Shown here in pieces: positions 1 to 12,000 of a DNA stretch of 64,000 nucleotides. Under the pieces are notes generated by a model. The model saw nothing but the letters and a program-made list of their open reading frames with translations. It was not told the DNA's origin and did not search any database. This stretch comes from Rheinheimera sp. MM224. Its GTDB lineage: Bacteria; Pseudomonadota; Gammaproteobacteria; Enterobacterales; Alteromonadaceae. The position numbers and the translations under genes were made by a program. The first letter of the stretch is position 1, and the number at the start of each line of letters is the position of its first letter. The stretch spans positions 310,001-374,000 of the forward strand of contig NZ_OX352320.1 in the NCBI RefSeq assembly GCF_947090785.1, in the 5' to 3' direction.

Positions 1-1
1 T

Positions 2-412
2 TATGGTGGCAATGGTACTACGAACTTCGGATTACCCAATTTACAGGGTAATGCGTTGATGCAACAAGGTTCTGGACCAGGCTTAACACCCAGAGATTTA
101 GGTGAAACAGGTGGCAGTGCCAGCGTCACTTTATTAATCACTGAACTACCGAATCACAACCACCTGATGACAGTAAAAATGGCTGGAGTACCTGGTGTTA
201 CTGATGCGGCTGCTGGTGGTTATCTGAGTATTTCCAAACAAGCGAGTGGCGCTCTGCAACAGGCATACAGCAGTGTAGCCAATACTTTAGTTACTTTAGC
301 TCCAACTATGCTGGGAGTGACAGGTGGCGGCTTACCTCATGAAAACCGTCAGCCTTTTCTTGCTATCCCATTTTGTATTGCTTTGTATGGTGTTTTTCCA
401 CCGCGCAACTAA
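2..412 (+). CDS. Phage tail collar / Mdp-type protein, C-terminal part
   Basis: The reading frame is open from base 2, so the true start lies upstream of the window. The visible 136 residues begin YGGNGTTNFGLPNLQGNAL, the loop typical of tail-collar domains (microcystin-dependent-protein family), followed by a LGETGGSASVTLLITELPNHNH block and ending with HENRQPFLAIPFCIALYGVFPPRN. The PNHNH and NRQPFLAI signatures are characteristic of bacterial chromosomal Mdp-like proteins, which resemble short-tail-fibre tips but usually occur outside prophages. No other phage gene is visible. The cellular role of this family is poorly defined. A strong terminator follows 20 bases later, so this gene ends its own transcription unit. 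Confidence 0.85.
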   Translation, partial: YGGNGTTNFGLPNLQGNALMQQGSGPGLTPRDLGETGGSASVTLLITELPNHNHLMTVKMAGVPGVTDAAAGGYLSISKQASGALQQAYSSVANTLVTLAPTMLGVTGGGLPHENRQPFLAIPFCIALYGVFPPRN

Positions 413-432
413 AACGGTGTTACGCTAAACAA

Positions 433-458
433 GGGCCTGATATTCAGGTCCTTTTTTT
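433..458 (+). terminator. Rho-independent terminator after the tail-collar gene
   Basis: An 8-bp stem (GGGCCTGA / TCAGGTCC, one G-U pair) with a 3-base loop is followed by a run of seven T. It separates the tail-collar gene from the downstream protease gene. Confidence 0.85.
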
Positions 459-507
459 GAGTTAACACTTAAACCCTAAAAAACTTCATACTGGAGAAAA
501 GATAAAT

Positions 508-1851
508 GTGCATCAGGGGTTTATCGTGATCAATAAGCTATGCGCTGTGGTATGGATGTTCTGCAGTGCAACAGTATCAGCTGGTTTGTCTGTGCCTTTA
601 GCCGAGCCGGAACAGAAACTGATTTTGCAGTTTGAACAGAAGATTGAGACGGGTCAAAGCGAAACTCTGGCTTTGTTATTGCCGATACAGCAGCAAGTGA
701 AAGTGGCGAGCCGGTTGATTCTGCTGACGAAGAGAAAACTTGCACTAACAGATTTGCCTGGCGGTTATAAAACGGCCATTACTGCACTGGATTTACTGCA
801 TCAGTATCAGGGAAAATTTATCTATCAACTGAGCTTAACGAATTTAGCCAGTACGTTGCAGCTTTATAAAGAGTTACAGCAGCACCCGGCATTATTTTAT
901 TTGCAGCCAGATTTATTGCCACTCAGGCCTCAACAAACGAAACCCCAATCTTTGCACAATACCTTGTATATCAACGCTGATACTTTTTCGGTCGCAGACT
1001 ACTTAGCTCTGGATAAGTTATGGTTGCACACTAAAGGTGGCGGTACAAAAGTGGCTGTGATTGATACCGGAGTTTCGTTAAATTTGCCGGCCTTACAGCA
1101 GGTGAAACTGAAACACAGTTGGGATATTGATCTGAATATTCCTGGTGCTGTGCCAGAGCCCAGGCAAAAACATGGTAATAAAGTAGCTGGTCTGATATGG
1201 CCGCGGCCCGATTTACTGCACAATGTGTCGAAATTTTCGACAGGGCATGCTTGGGGTATAGCTCCTGATGCTGAATTAATAGCACTGAAGCTACAAAGAC
1301 CCTGGACTTCAAACCTGTTAAAGGCACTGGTTACATCAGAGTTGCAGCAAGCCGATCTGATCAATATAAGTTGGTTATTGCCTTGGGTAGCGACACCTGT
1401 ACGTGATTATTTACGTTATTTAGTGAGTGCTTCTAATAGTGGTAAAGGCATTATGGTAGTGGTAGCCGCAGATCCACAGTTTCGGCCTAATCAGGGGCTT
1501 GCCGCTATGCCTGAACTACTGGTTGTCAGTGCCACCGACCATCGTGGAACTTTGGCTGACAGCAGCTGGGATGCCACTGTGGATATAGCAGCCGCCAGTT
1601 ATATGCTGACCATTAGCCAATTGCCTGGTCGCAAGTACGAGATGTTTGCTAAGACATCCTCTTCTGCGGCTTTGGTTTCAGGATGGCTGGCTTTGATACG
1701 ATCTTTAAGGCCGGATTTGACTGTAGCCGAATTGCAGCTATTGTTAGCTGAAACCGGAACTAGGGTTAAACAACAACTGCCACAGGGGCAGAGTTTTTAT
1801 TATAAGGTGCTTAATGCACCCAAAGTTGTTTCTGAACTAACAAAAAATTGA
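508..1851 (+). CDS. Subtilisin-like (S8 family) secreted protease, atypical oxyanion site
   Basis: A 447-residue protein starting at GTG 508, with GGAG about 11 bases upstream; an in-frame GTG at 526 is an alternative start. A hydrophobic segment (residues about 9-25) looks like a signal peptide. An N-terminal region of about 160 residues precedes the S8 catalytic fold. The triad aligns as Asp186 (VIDTGVS), His222 (HGNKVAG) and Ser384 (KTSSSAALVSG, against the canonical GTSMAAPHVAG). The oxyanion motif AAGN is replaced by AADP (D322-P323), so the usual stabilising Asn is missing. Activity may be reduced or specialised. It lies 30 bases before the TIGR03032-type gene and in line with the giant adhesin, which suggests maturation or processing of a surface protein; that role is inference. 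Confidence 0.85.
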   Translation: MHQGFIVINKLCAVVWMFCSATVSAGLSVPLAEPEQKLILQFEQKIETGQSETLALLLPIQQQVKVASRLILLTKRKLALTDLPGGYKTAITALDLLHQYQGKFIYQLSLTNLASTLQLYKELQQHPALFYLQPDLLPLRPQQTKPQSLHNTLYINADTFSVADYLALDKLWLHTKGGGTKVAVIDTGVSLNLPALQQVKLKHSWDIDLNIPGAVPEPRQKHGNKVAGLIWPRPDLLHNVSKFSTGHAWGIAPDAELIALKLQRPWTSNLLKALVTSELQQADLINISWLLPWVATPVRDYLRYLVSASNSGKGIMVVVAADPQFRPNQGLAAMPELLVVSATDHRGTLADSSWDATVDIAAASYMLTISQLPGRKYEMFAKTSSSAALVSGWLALIRSLRPDLTVAELQLLLAETGTRVKQQLPQGQSFYYKVLNAPKVVSELTKN

Positions 1852-1881
1852 TGTAAGTTGTTGATGTAAAGAGGATATGGA

Positions 1882-2967
1882 GTGTCAGTATTACAAACTG
1901 CAGTAGGGCGTGAAGTAGATGCCCCTAATGAATTACCTACAGAGAACTATGATTTTTCATCCTCTGCCACACCGTCATTTTTGCAATTCCTGCAACTTTT
2001 TCACATTTCTATTGCAGTTACTTCATATGATTGCCAGAGATTAATTGTATTACGGCAAAAAAATGATAATATCGATACTTTGTTGGTGCCGGCTGCCAGA
2101 CCCAGAGGCTTAGCTATTAAAGACAATAAGCTAACGATAGCGGCCTATACCGAAATTATTAATTATTACCGATATGACCAACTATCCGCGGAAATGGCAA
2201 ATAAAATTGATTTGCAGTCGGATGCTTTGTTTGTGCCTCGTAACAGTCATATCACCGGGGAAATTAATGCCCATGATATTGCCTGGGGTGACGGTGGTTT
2301 ATGGCTGGTCAACAGCAGATTCAGTTGTATTTGTACTTTACAGCCAGATTTAAGTTTTAAACCTCGCTGGTGGCCGATGTTTTTAAATGGGCCAACAGGA
2401 GATGGTGCTGCTCATTTAAATTGCATGGCGATGTTGGACGGTAAACCTGCTTATGCCACCTGTTTTGGGCCTTTTGCTGAAGGGCGAAACTGGCGTGATG
2501 AAACGAGTCTGGATACCGGCTTACTGATTGACGTGCAAAACAATCAGGTTGTGATGGAAGGCTTGTGTATGCCGCATTCACCTAAGGTGTATGAAGGCAA
2601 AGTTTATGTATGTAATTCAGGTTATGGCACAGTGATGTGTTATGACCCTGTAACAAAAACCGCTGAAACTTTGCTGGAAGTGCAAGGTTTTACGCGGGCT
2701 TTAACTTTTTACCAGCATTATATGATTGTGTGCTGCTCTAAATTTCGAGTCAGTGAGAGAGCTGCTCCTTTACCTGTGGCACTGAAGTATCAGGATTCGC
2801 ATGCTGGAATTTATATAGTGGATATGACGGACTTATCTATTGTGGCTTATTGCCGTTTTGACGGAGATGTCAGTCAGTTATACGACGTAGCTGTGATTGA
2901 ACAATCGGTACAGCCTGAGATTTTGGGGTTACAGGACCCCAGAACAACAGAGTTGTTTATATATTAA
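1882..2967 (+). CDS. TIGR03032 (DUF4915-type) family protein
   Basis: A 361-residue protein starting at GTG 1882, with AGAGG upstream. It has the repeated beta-propeller-like signatures of the TIGR03032 family: INAHDIAWGDGGLWLVNSRF, SFKPRWWPMFLNG, HLNCMAM, MPHSPKVYEGKVYVCNSG and FTRALTFY. No signal peptide or membrane segment is visible, so it is probably cytoplasmic. The family has no established reaction; members often sit beside large repeat adhesins or tail-collar proteins, as here. The gene starts 30 bases after the S8 protease and ends 41 bases before the adhesin, so the three genes are probably cotranscribed. Family assignment is good; function unknown. Confidence 0.8.
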   Translation: MSVLQTAVGREVDAPNELPTENYDFSSSATPSFLQFLQLFHISIAVTSYDCQRLIVLRQKNDNIDTLLVPAARPRGLAIKDNKLTIAAYTEIINYYRYDQLSAEMANKIDLQSDALFVPRNSHITGEINAHDIAWGDGGLWLVNSRFSCICTLQPDLSFKPRWWPMFLNGPTGDGAAHLNCMAMLDGKPAYATCFGPFAEGRNWRDETSLDTGLLIDVQNNQVVMEGLCMPHSPKVYEGKVYVCNSGYGTVMCYDPVTKTAETLLEVQGFTRALTFYQHYMIVCCSKFRVSERAAPLPVALKYQDSHAGIYIVDMTDLSIVAYCRFDGDVSQLYDVAVIEQSVQPEILGLQDPRTTELFIY

Positions 2968-3008
2968 AAGCGAAGGTTTGCGCGGACAGGGTGCAAAGGA
3001 GTTAGGCG

Positions 3009-6000
3009 ATGAAAAAACACTATCAATGGATAAAAAATGGTTTGCCGCTAATTATAGCGCTGGCACCCGGAATGGCGTCGGCTTCGTCGCGTAACGTATC
3101 TTCGGTGCTTAAAAGTAAAAATCCTATAGTACTGACTTCTGCTCAGGTGGCTGAACAGCCTGATACACCACAGGATAGTTTTTCTGCCTTTAGTTCAGAA
3201 TCAACGGAAACATTTCCGCTTCATACAGCCACTATTGCAAAAAAAGCTGAACCTGCACTGAAGCTGCAGCCGTTACAGCAGCAGTATCTAACTCAGATGC
3301 TGAATAAAAACAGCAGTTCAGGCCAGGCTGGTTCACGTTTTGATGGTGTAAAAGCAGTGGGGGGAGTGAATGAGCTGATAAGAACTGTGGGGAACTGTAT
3401 CACCAGTATCACCAGTAGTCCCGGTTTATGCCAGGATGACCCAAGTGTCACTTGTTCAGTAGATGCAGATTGTGATCTGAGTCTCTCTGTGGCCGATGCT
3501 TTTATGGCCGAAGGGAACAGTGGCAGCACCAATATGGCGCATACCGTGAGCTTGAACAGGACAACTTTGGACCCCGTCACTGTAACCTACACCACGTCGC
3601 CGGTGAGCGCGACAGCGGGCAGTGATTATACTCATGTCACAAATATAGCAACCATTGCGGCTGGTCAAACTACAACTATTGTTAATGTACCTATCCTGGG
3701 CGATGGGCTGATTGAAACTGACGAAACCTATACCCTGACATTGTCTGATCCATCTATTGGTGCATCTATCTCTGACGCAACAGCTACTGGCACTATCACC
3801 AACGATGATGTGGCGCCAGCTGTGACTTCAGTCACTAGCTCCAGTGCTAACGGCACCTATAATACCGGTGACATTGTATCTGTGACTGTTAATTTCTCAA
3901 AAAACGTCACAGTAACTGGTACGCCACAGCTGACTCTGGAAACCGGCACTACAGATACTGTGCTGAACTATTCTTCAGGTTCTACGACCTCCGCACTTGA
4001 ATTTAATTACACTGTGGCAGCAGGCCATAGCAGTCCCGATCTGGATTATACGTCCACTTCTGCTTTGGCTTTGAACAGTGGCACCATCCGCGATGCCGCA
4101 ACCAATAATGCTATTTTGACTTTAGCCAGCCCTGGTGCGGCAAATTCATTAGGTGCTAATAAAAACCTGATTATAGATGGTGTTGATCCTACGGTCAGTA
4201 GCGTCTCTGTTCCAGCGAATGCTACATATTCTTCAGGGCAAAACCTTGATTTTACTGTCAATACCAGTGAAAACGTTACTGTAAACACTGGTGGCGGTAC
4301 CCCTCGGATCGCCTTAACCATAGGTGCCACCACAAGATACGCTACTTATGTCAGTGGCACTGGTACCAGTGCTTTGCTGTTCCGTTATACAGTCGATATC
4401 ACAGACGTAGATACGGACGGTATAGCTGTAGGGGCAGCTATTGATGCTAATGGTGGCACTTTAAGAGATGCGGCGACCAACTCCCTGACTTTAACTCTGA
4501 ACTCGGTGGGAGCGACTACTGGTGTGCTGGTTGTTTCAACACCAGCAGTGACAGATGGCAATATCAGTATTTCAGGTGCCAGTGGCACAGGTGGTGCTTA
4601 TAAAATTGGCGATACCGTCACAGCAAGCTGGAACAATACAGCTGGTGGGGACAATAACTCAGGCATCACTGGGGTGACGGTTGATTTCTCAGCTTTTGGC
4701 GGTGGCGCTGCAGTGGCTGCAACTGAAAGTAGCGGCACCTGGACTGCAAGCTACACCATCACAGCTGGTGCTGTAGATGCAGCTAACCGCAATGTCAGTG
4801 TGACCGCAAGTAATGCGCAAGGTGGAACTACAAGAGCAGATACCACCAATGCTACGGTCGACAGTGTGGCACCGACAGTCAGCAATGCCAACATTAGCAT
4901 CTCAGGTGCAACAGGTACTGGTGGTGCTTATAAAATTGGTGATACGCTCACTGCTACTTGGAACAATACAGCGGGTGGTGATAACAACAGCGATACCATC
5001 AGTGGCGCAACAGTAGATTTCTCCTCTTTTGGTGGGGGAGCTGCAGTAGCTGCGACTAATAGTGCAGGTACCTGGACAGCTACCTATACCCTCACAGCTG
5101 GTGTGATTGACGCCGCCAACCGTAATGTCTCTTTCAGCGCAGTGGATAACGCCGGCAACACCACGACCACCGCAGATACGACTAACGCGACGGTCGATAC
5201 TGTTGCACCTATTGTGTCCGATGTTTATATCGGTATTTCAGGCGGGACTGGAACTGCGGGTGCTTACATTATCGGTGACACTGTCACTGCCAGTTGGGAC
5301 AATAGCGCTATTGGTGACGATAACAGCGATACCATCAGTGCAACCACAGTTGATTTTTCAGCCTTTGGTGGTGGTGCTGCTGTAGCTGCAACCAATAGCA
5401 GCGGTACATGGACGGCTACTTATACTCTGACTTCGGGCGCCATTGAAGCGACAAATCTTAATGTGTCTGTCACAGCAATGGATAATGCTGGCAATACAAG
5501 AACCCAGGCCGACAGCAGTAATGCCGCTGTGGATAATGTGGCGCCTGCCGTGGCAAGTGTCAGTGTTCCGGCTAATGCAACTTACAAAGCGGGCGATCAC
5601 CTTGATTTTGTTGTCAGCATAGCTTCTGCAAGCGATGTAGTGGTTGACAGCACTGGCGGCACTCCGCGTTTAGCTTTAACCATTGGTTCTTCAACTGTTT
5701 ATGCCAGTTATATCTCTGGCTCTGCTTCGCCTAATTTAACTTTCCGTTATACAGTTCAGGCAGCTGATTTGGATGCCGATGGTATTGCAGTTGCTGCAGC
5801 TATTGATCTGAATGGTGGTACTTTAAAAGACGGTTCAGGCAATAATCTGGCCTTAACTCTGAATTCTGTAGGCAGCACAGCTGCGGTATTGGTGGATGCT
5901 GCGCCTCCAGCAGCACCTTCAACTCCTGATTTAGCGGCAGGCTCAGATACAGGGGCGAGTTCGACAGATAATATTACCAACGACACCACTCCAACACTCA

Positions 6001-9000
6001 CTGGTACTGCAGAAGCGGACAGCACAGTCACTTTGTATGATACAGACGGAACCACTGCGCTTGGAACTATACCTGCCGATGGCAGTGGTAACTGGAGTAT
6101 TACCAGTTCAGCTCTGATTGACGGTGCTCATACTCTGACGGTAAAAGCCACAGATGCAGCGGGTAATGAGTCAGTCGCTTCAACCGGATTATCTGTGACT
6201 ATTGATACCACAGCACCCACAGTCACAGATGCTAATATCAGCATTGCCGGAGGCTCAGGCACCAGTGGTGCTTATATAGTCGGCGATACTGTCACTGCCA
6301 GTTGGAACAATGGTGCAGGTGGCGACAACAATACGGATGTAGCCAGCACTGTTACTATTGATTTCTCTGCATTTGGTGGTGGTGCGGCTGTCGCTGCGAC
6401 CAATAGCGGTGGTACCTGGAGTGCTACCTATAGCATAGTGGCTGGTGTGATTGATGGTACTAACCTGAATGTTTCGGTCAGTGCAACTGATACCGCTGGT
6501 AATTTGACCACCACTGCGGACAGCAGCAATGCCACAGTCGACACTATTGTGGCGACTATCAGCAGTGTTGGCGTGCCAGCTAATGCGACTTATGAAGTAG
6601 GGCAAAACCTCGATTTCACAGTGAACGCGAATCAAAATATTACAGTGAACATTGCTGGCGGAACGCCACGTATTGCTCTGACGCTTGGCGCTTCCACTGT
6701 GTACGCCACTTATGTTTCCGGTTCAAGTACCGGTGTGCTGACATTCCGTTACACAGTGCAAGTGGGTGATGCGGACAGTGATGGTATTGCTGTTTCCTCA
6801 GCCGTGGATCTGAATGGCGGTACTTTAAAAGATGCCGGTGGCAATAACCTGACTTTAACTCTGAATTCTGTAGGCAGCACAGCTGCGGTGTTAGTAGATG
6901 CGGTAGCTCCGACAGCACCTGCAACTCCTGATTTAGCGGCAGGCTCAGATACAGGGGAGAGTTCAACAGATAATATTACCAACGACACCACACCAACAAT
7001 CACTGGTACTGCGGAAGCAAACAGCTCTGTTACTTTATATGATACAGACGGAACCACCGCGCTTGGAACTGTAGCTGCCGATGGTAGTGGTAATTGGAGT
7101 ATGACCAGTTCAGCGCTGAGTGAAGGCAGTCATACTCTGACAGCCAAAGCGACGGACGCTGCTAATAATGAATCACTGGTTTCTGCTGGATTGTCAGTGA
7201 CTATTGATACCACTGCACCATCAGTCACGGGTTCAACTCCGGATGGTGCCGCTTTAGCTAATGCCGCCAGTGTGATTTTTACTGTGGCCTTTAATGATAC
7301 GGTTTATGGTTTAGCGGCGGGCGATTTTACTGTAACAGCAACAGGTAGTGCCTCAGGTACTGCTGCCAGTGTTTCGGCAGCTTCGGGTACCAGTGTCAAT
7401 GTTACAGTGAGTACTATTTCAGGTACTGGCACTTTACGATTAGATACTAACGCGTCCGGTATAACCGATCTGGCGGGTAATCAGGCCCCGGCCTTTACCA
7501 GCGGCGGTACTCATACAGTCGATCATGATGCACCTGTTATTACAGGTGTGGCTTTTGATCAGACTTCTATTGATAGCTTGAACCAAACTGCAGTTAGCTT
7601 TACTTTGGCTGGTGCTGAGGTAGGCACGACAGCTGAATACACCATCACCAGCAGCAATGGCGGCACTCCTGTTACTGCGTCTGGTATCGCAGTAGGTTCT
7701 ATTACGCAGCAAATCAGCGGAGTCAACGTTACAGGTTTAATTGATGGCACTTTAACTATCAGCCTGACCTTAACGGATGATGCGGATAACGTCAGTTCAG
7801 CCGTCACAGATACTGTGATCAAAGACGCCAATGTACCTGCTGTCACTGCTGTGGCTGTTACTGATGGTAACTATAAAGCCGGAGATACCATCAGCTTTAC
7901 TGTGACATTAAATGACTCAGTGACAGTGTCTGGTGTTAACTCTACTTTAGGTATAGATATTGATGGGTCGACCCAGCAGGCTGCTTTTGTAAGTTCAGCA
8001 GGTACTGTACTGACTTATAGCTATACGGTACTGCCAGGACAAAATACCGACAGCTCAGGTGTTTCTATTGTTGCAAGCAGCATCGTGCTGAATGGCGATA
8101 CCATCCGTGATTCGGGCAATAATGATGCTGTCCTGACTTTTGCAGGTACCAACAACCCTGACGCTCAGGTCGATACTACAGCTCCTGTTGCTACTGTAGT
8201 CACAGACCCGGCTGAAGCTGTATTTGTAAACGCTGCTGATTATGAAATTAAAGGTACTCATAGTGAAATAGGCGTGGCTGTTAGTTTATATGTTGATACC
8301 GATAACAACGGTGTTGAAGATAGTCCGGGTCATGACATAGGTCAGGCAATAGTTGATGCTGATGGTAACTGGAGTATACCAAACGTAGCTTTAACCGCAG
8401 ATACAGAGCACAACTATGTAGTGATCGCTGAAGATGCCGCAGGTAATGAGTCGATAGCAGTAGATGTGCCTACTATTACTGAAGACTCTATTGCTCCTGT
8501 TGCAGCTGCGGTTACAGCTCCGGTCACAGCTGTTTCTGTCAATACTTCTACGCAACTGATCGAAGGTACTCATAGTGAAGATGGAGTGACTATCGAACTC
8601 TTTGCCGACTCTGATAATGATGGGGTCGCAGATAACAGCACTGTGCTGGCCAGCGCGGAAGTGGGGACTGTTACCACGAGTATCTGGTCATTCAATGCGC
8701 CTTTGACAACAAATACAGAGAACAACTTTGTCGTGATCGCAAAAGACAAAGCTGGCAACGTTTCAGCGGCAGTGGATGTGGTGACTATCACTCAGGATTC
8801 TGTTGCTCCTGTTGTCACAGTCACTGCATTGACTACCGCAGACTCTACGCCAGGGCTTACAGGCACGGTGGATGATGTGACTGCCAGCTTAAGCCTGACA
8901 GTAGATGGGCAAACTCTTACTCCAACCAATAATGGTAATGGTAGCTGGACTTTAGCTGATAACCTGATCGCTGCTTTGGATCATGGTATTTATGACGTGG

Positions 9001-12000
9001 CTATAAGTGCTACAGATGCTCAAGGCAATATAGGTACTGATGCATCCAGCAACGAGCTGACGATCGACTTATTACCACCGTCAGGTTATAGCGCTGCTAT
9101 TGTGCAGGATATTATCAACGCAGCTAACCAGACAGCCATGAGTTTTGTCTTTGCTGGTGCAGAAGTTGGCACTGTGTATAACTACAGCGTGTCAGACGGT
9201 ACAAACTCTGTAACTGGTTCAGGCACTGTTAGCAGTGCAACTCAGCAAGTGGGGTCTATTAATGTCACGGCTCTGGCTGAAACCACATTGCAATTAAGCG
9301 TCATTCTAACCGATGTCGTAGGCAATGCTGGTTCAGTAGTGACTGACACTGTACTGAAGCGCTACAACACAACACCTTTGATTTCAGGGACTGCTTCCAC
9401 CTCAGTGAATGAAGACAGTCTGTACAGCTTTACGCCTACTGCAACTGATGCAGACTCAGGTACTACCCTGACATTCAGCATCAGTAATAAACCGGCCTGG
9501 GCAACCTTCAGTGCGTCAACAGGTACACTGACCGGAACTCCAACAAACGCCAATGTGGGTGCAACCAGCGGTATAGTCATTAGTGTCAGTGATGGTACAG
9601 CCAGTGCCAGCTTGCCTGCTTTTGCAATTACTGTAGTCAACACCAACGACGCACCTCTAGTCAGCTCAACAGCGGTTACAGTGGCGACTCAGGGTTCTGC
9701 TTACAGCTATAGCTTTGCGGGCACAGATGTGGATGTGGGAGATACCTTAACCCGCTCAGTGGTCACCAAACCGGCCTGGCTGAACTTTAATGCCAGCACA
9801 GGTCTGTTGTCCGGTACACCAGGCAACAGCGACGTAGGTGTACATTCAGTTACGTTACGGATCACTGATGCGGCGGGTTTATTTGCCAACCAAAGCTTCA
9901 ACATTACAGTGACAAATATCAACGATGCACCAACCATCACAGGTTCGCCTGCTGTCACAGTAGCTCAGGGAGCAGCCTATAGCTTTGTGCCAACAGCTGC
10001 GGATGTAGACACTGGTACAACGCTGACCTTCCGCATTGCGAATAAACCAACATGGGCCACGTTTAATACAGCGACGGGTGCTTTAAGTGGAACACCGGCT
10101 AATGCGAATGTAGGTGCAACAGCAGGTATTGTGATTAGTGTATCTGATGGCACTTTAAGTGCGTCCCTGCCAGCCTTTACGCTGACAGTGACAAATATCA
10201 ACGATGCACCAACCATCACAGGTTCGCCTGCTGTGACAGTAGCTCAGGGAGCAGCCTATAGCTTTGTGCCAACAGCTGCGGATGTAGACACTGGTACAAC
10301 GCTGACCTTCCGCATTGCGAATAAACCAACATGGGCCACGTTTAATACAGCGACGGGTGCTTTAAGTGGAACACCGGCTAATGCGAATGTAGGTGCAACA
10401 GCAGGTATTGTGATTAGTGTATCTGATGGCACTTTAAGTGCGTCCCTGCCAGCCTTTACGCTGACAGTGACAAATATCAACGATGCACCAACCATCACAG
10501 GTTCGCCTGCTGTGACAGTAGCTCAGGGAGCAGCCTATAGCTTTGTGCCAACAGCTGCGGATGTAGACACTGGTACAACGCTGACCTTCCGCATTGCGAA
10601 TAAACCGACATGGGCCACGTTTAATACAGCGACGGGTGCTTTAAGTGGAACACCGGCTAATGCGAATGTAGGTGCAACAGCAGGTATTGTGATTAGTGTA
10701 TCTGATGGCACTTTAAGTGCGTCCCTGCCAGCCTTTACGCTGACAGTGACAAACACTAACGACGCACCAGTAGCAGCAAACAGCTCTGCAACTACAGCTG
10801 AAGACACACCTCTGAGCCTGACGCTGACAGCGCAAGATCCAGATCAGGATGAATTGAGCTTTGAAATTGTTACTCAGCCTGAACACGGTACTGCGACAGT
10901 GCAGGGCAGCTTGCTGGTCTATACACCAGAGCAGGACTTTAATGGCACAGACAGTATTGGTTTCGTCGCTAATGATGAGGAGTCCAGCTCTGCTGTCGCC
11001 ACTATCAGCCTGACTGTCACAGCTGTGAATGATAATCCGCAAGTTGAAGATGATAGCTACAGCCTGCAACGGGTTGAGAGTAACCAATATCAACTGGCGG
11101 TATTAGCTAATGACAGCGATGTCGATGAAGACACTCTGACCATTGATGGTGCCTCTACTTCAGTGGGTACTGTGACCTTTAATGCTCAGGGCTTAACTCT
11201 GACCACGCCAGCCCTTTATGTAGGCCCTGTCAGTCTGCGTTACACAGTAACTGACGGTAAAGGCGGACGTGATAGTGCTGATGTAAACCTGATTATCGAG
11301 GGTGGTGCAGCGTCAAACCTGCCGGTGATTACAGTGCCTGCTGATATCGAAGTGAATGCAACAGCGCTGTTTACCCGCGTGCAGTTGGGTACTGCAACAG
11401 CAGTGGATCGTAACGGTCGTCGTCTGAGAGTATCGCTGATCAACGGTAGTCTGTTTTTTGCGCCAGGCGAGCATATTGTCTACTGGCAAGCCACGGATGC
11501 TGATGGCAATACCGCCACTAAAGCCCAGCGGGTTCGGGTGAATCCATTGGTGTCCTTAAGCAAAGATCAACTGGTGACCGAAGGCAGCGAAGTTGAGGTT
11601 CAGGTGATATTGAATGGTCCGGCCCCTGTCTATCCGGTGTCTGTACCTTATGTTGTCAGCGGCAGTGCAAATGGCAACGACCATACACTGGTGTCCGGTG
11701 TAGCTGAGATCAGCTCAGGCCTGAGCACGACCATCCGCTTTAATGTGTTGGAAGATGGTCAGGCTGATTCACCTGAAGATGTCATTATTACGCTGGATAG
11801 TAGCGTGAATCGTGGCAGCCAGCGCGTCAGTCGGATTGTGATCAGTGAAGCCAATATAGCTCCTGTTGTGTCTTTAACTGTGAATCAGAATAACGAAAAT
11901 CGTCTGACCATCAGTGAAGGGGACGGTTTGGTGACTGTGACTGCCACTGTGACTGATGCCAATCCACAGGATCAAATTACTGGAGTCTGGAACCTTGGTC

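Noticed and set aside
2..412. Prophage remnant
   Set aside because: Only a tail-collar gene is seen; no other phage gene, integrase or attachment site is visible.
9912..10748. Tandem repeats as a CRISPR array
   Set aside because: The unit is 279 bases, entirely coding and without spacers; it encodes Ig-like domains.
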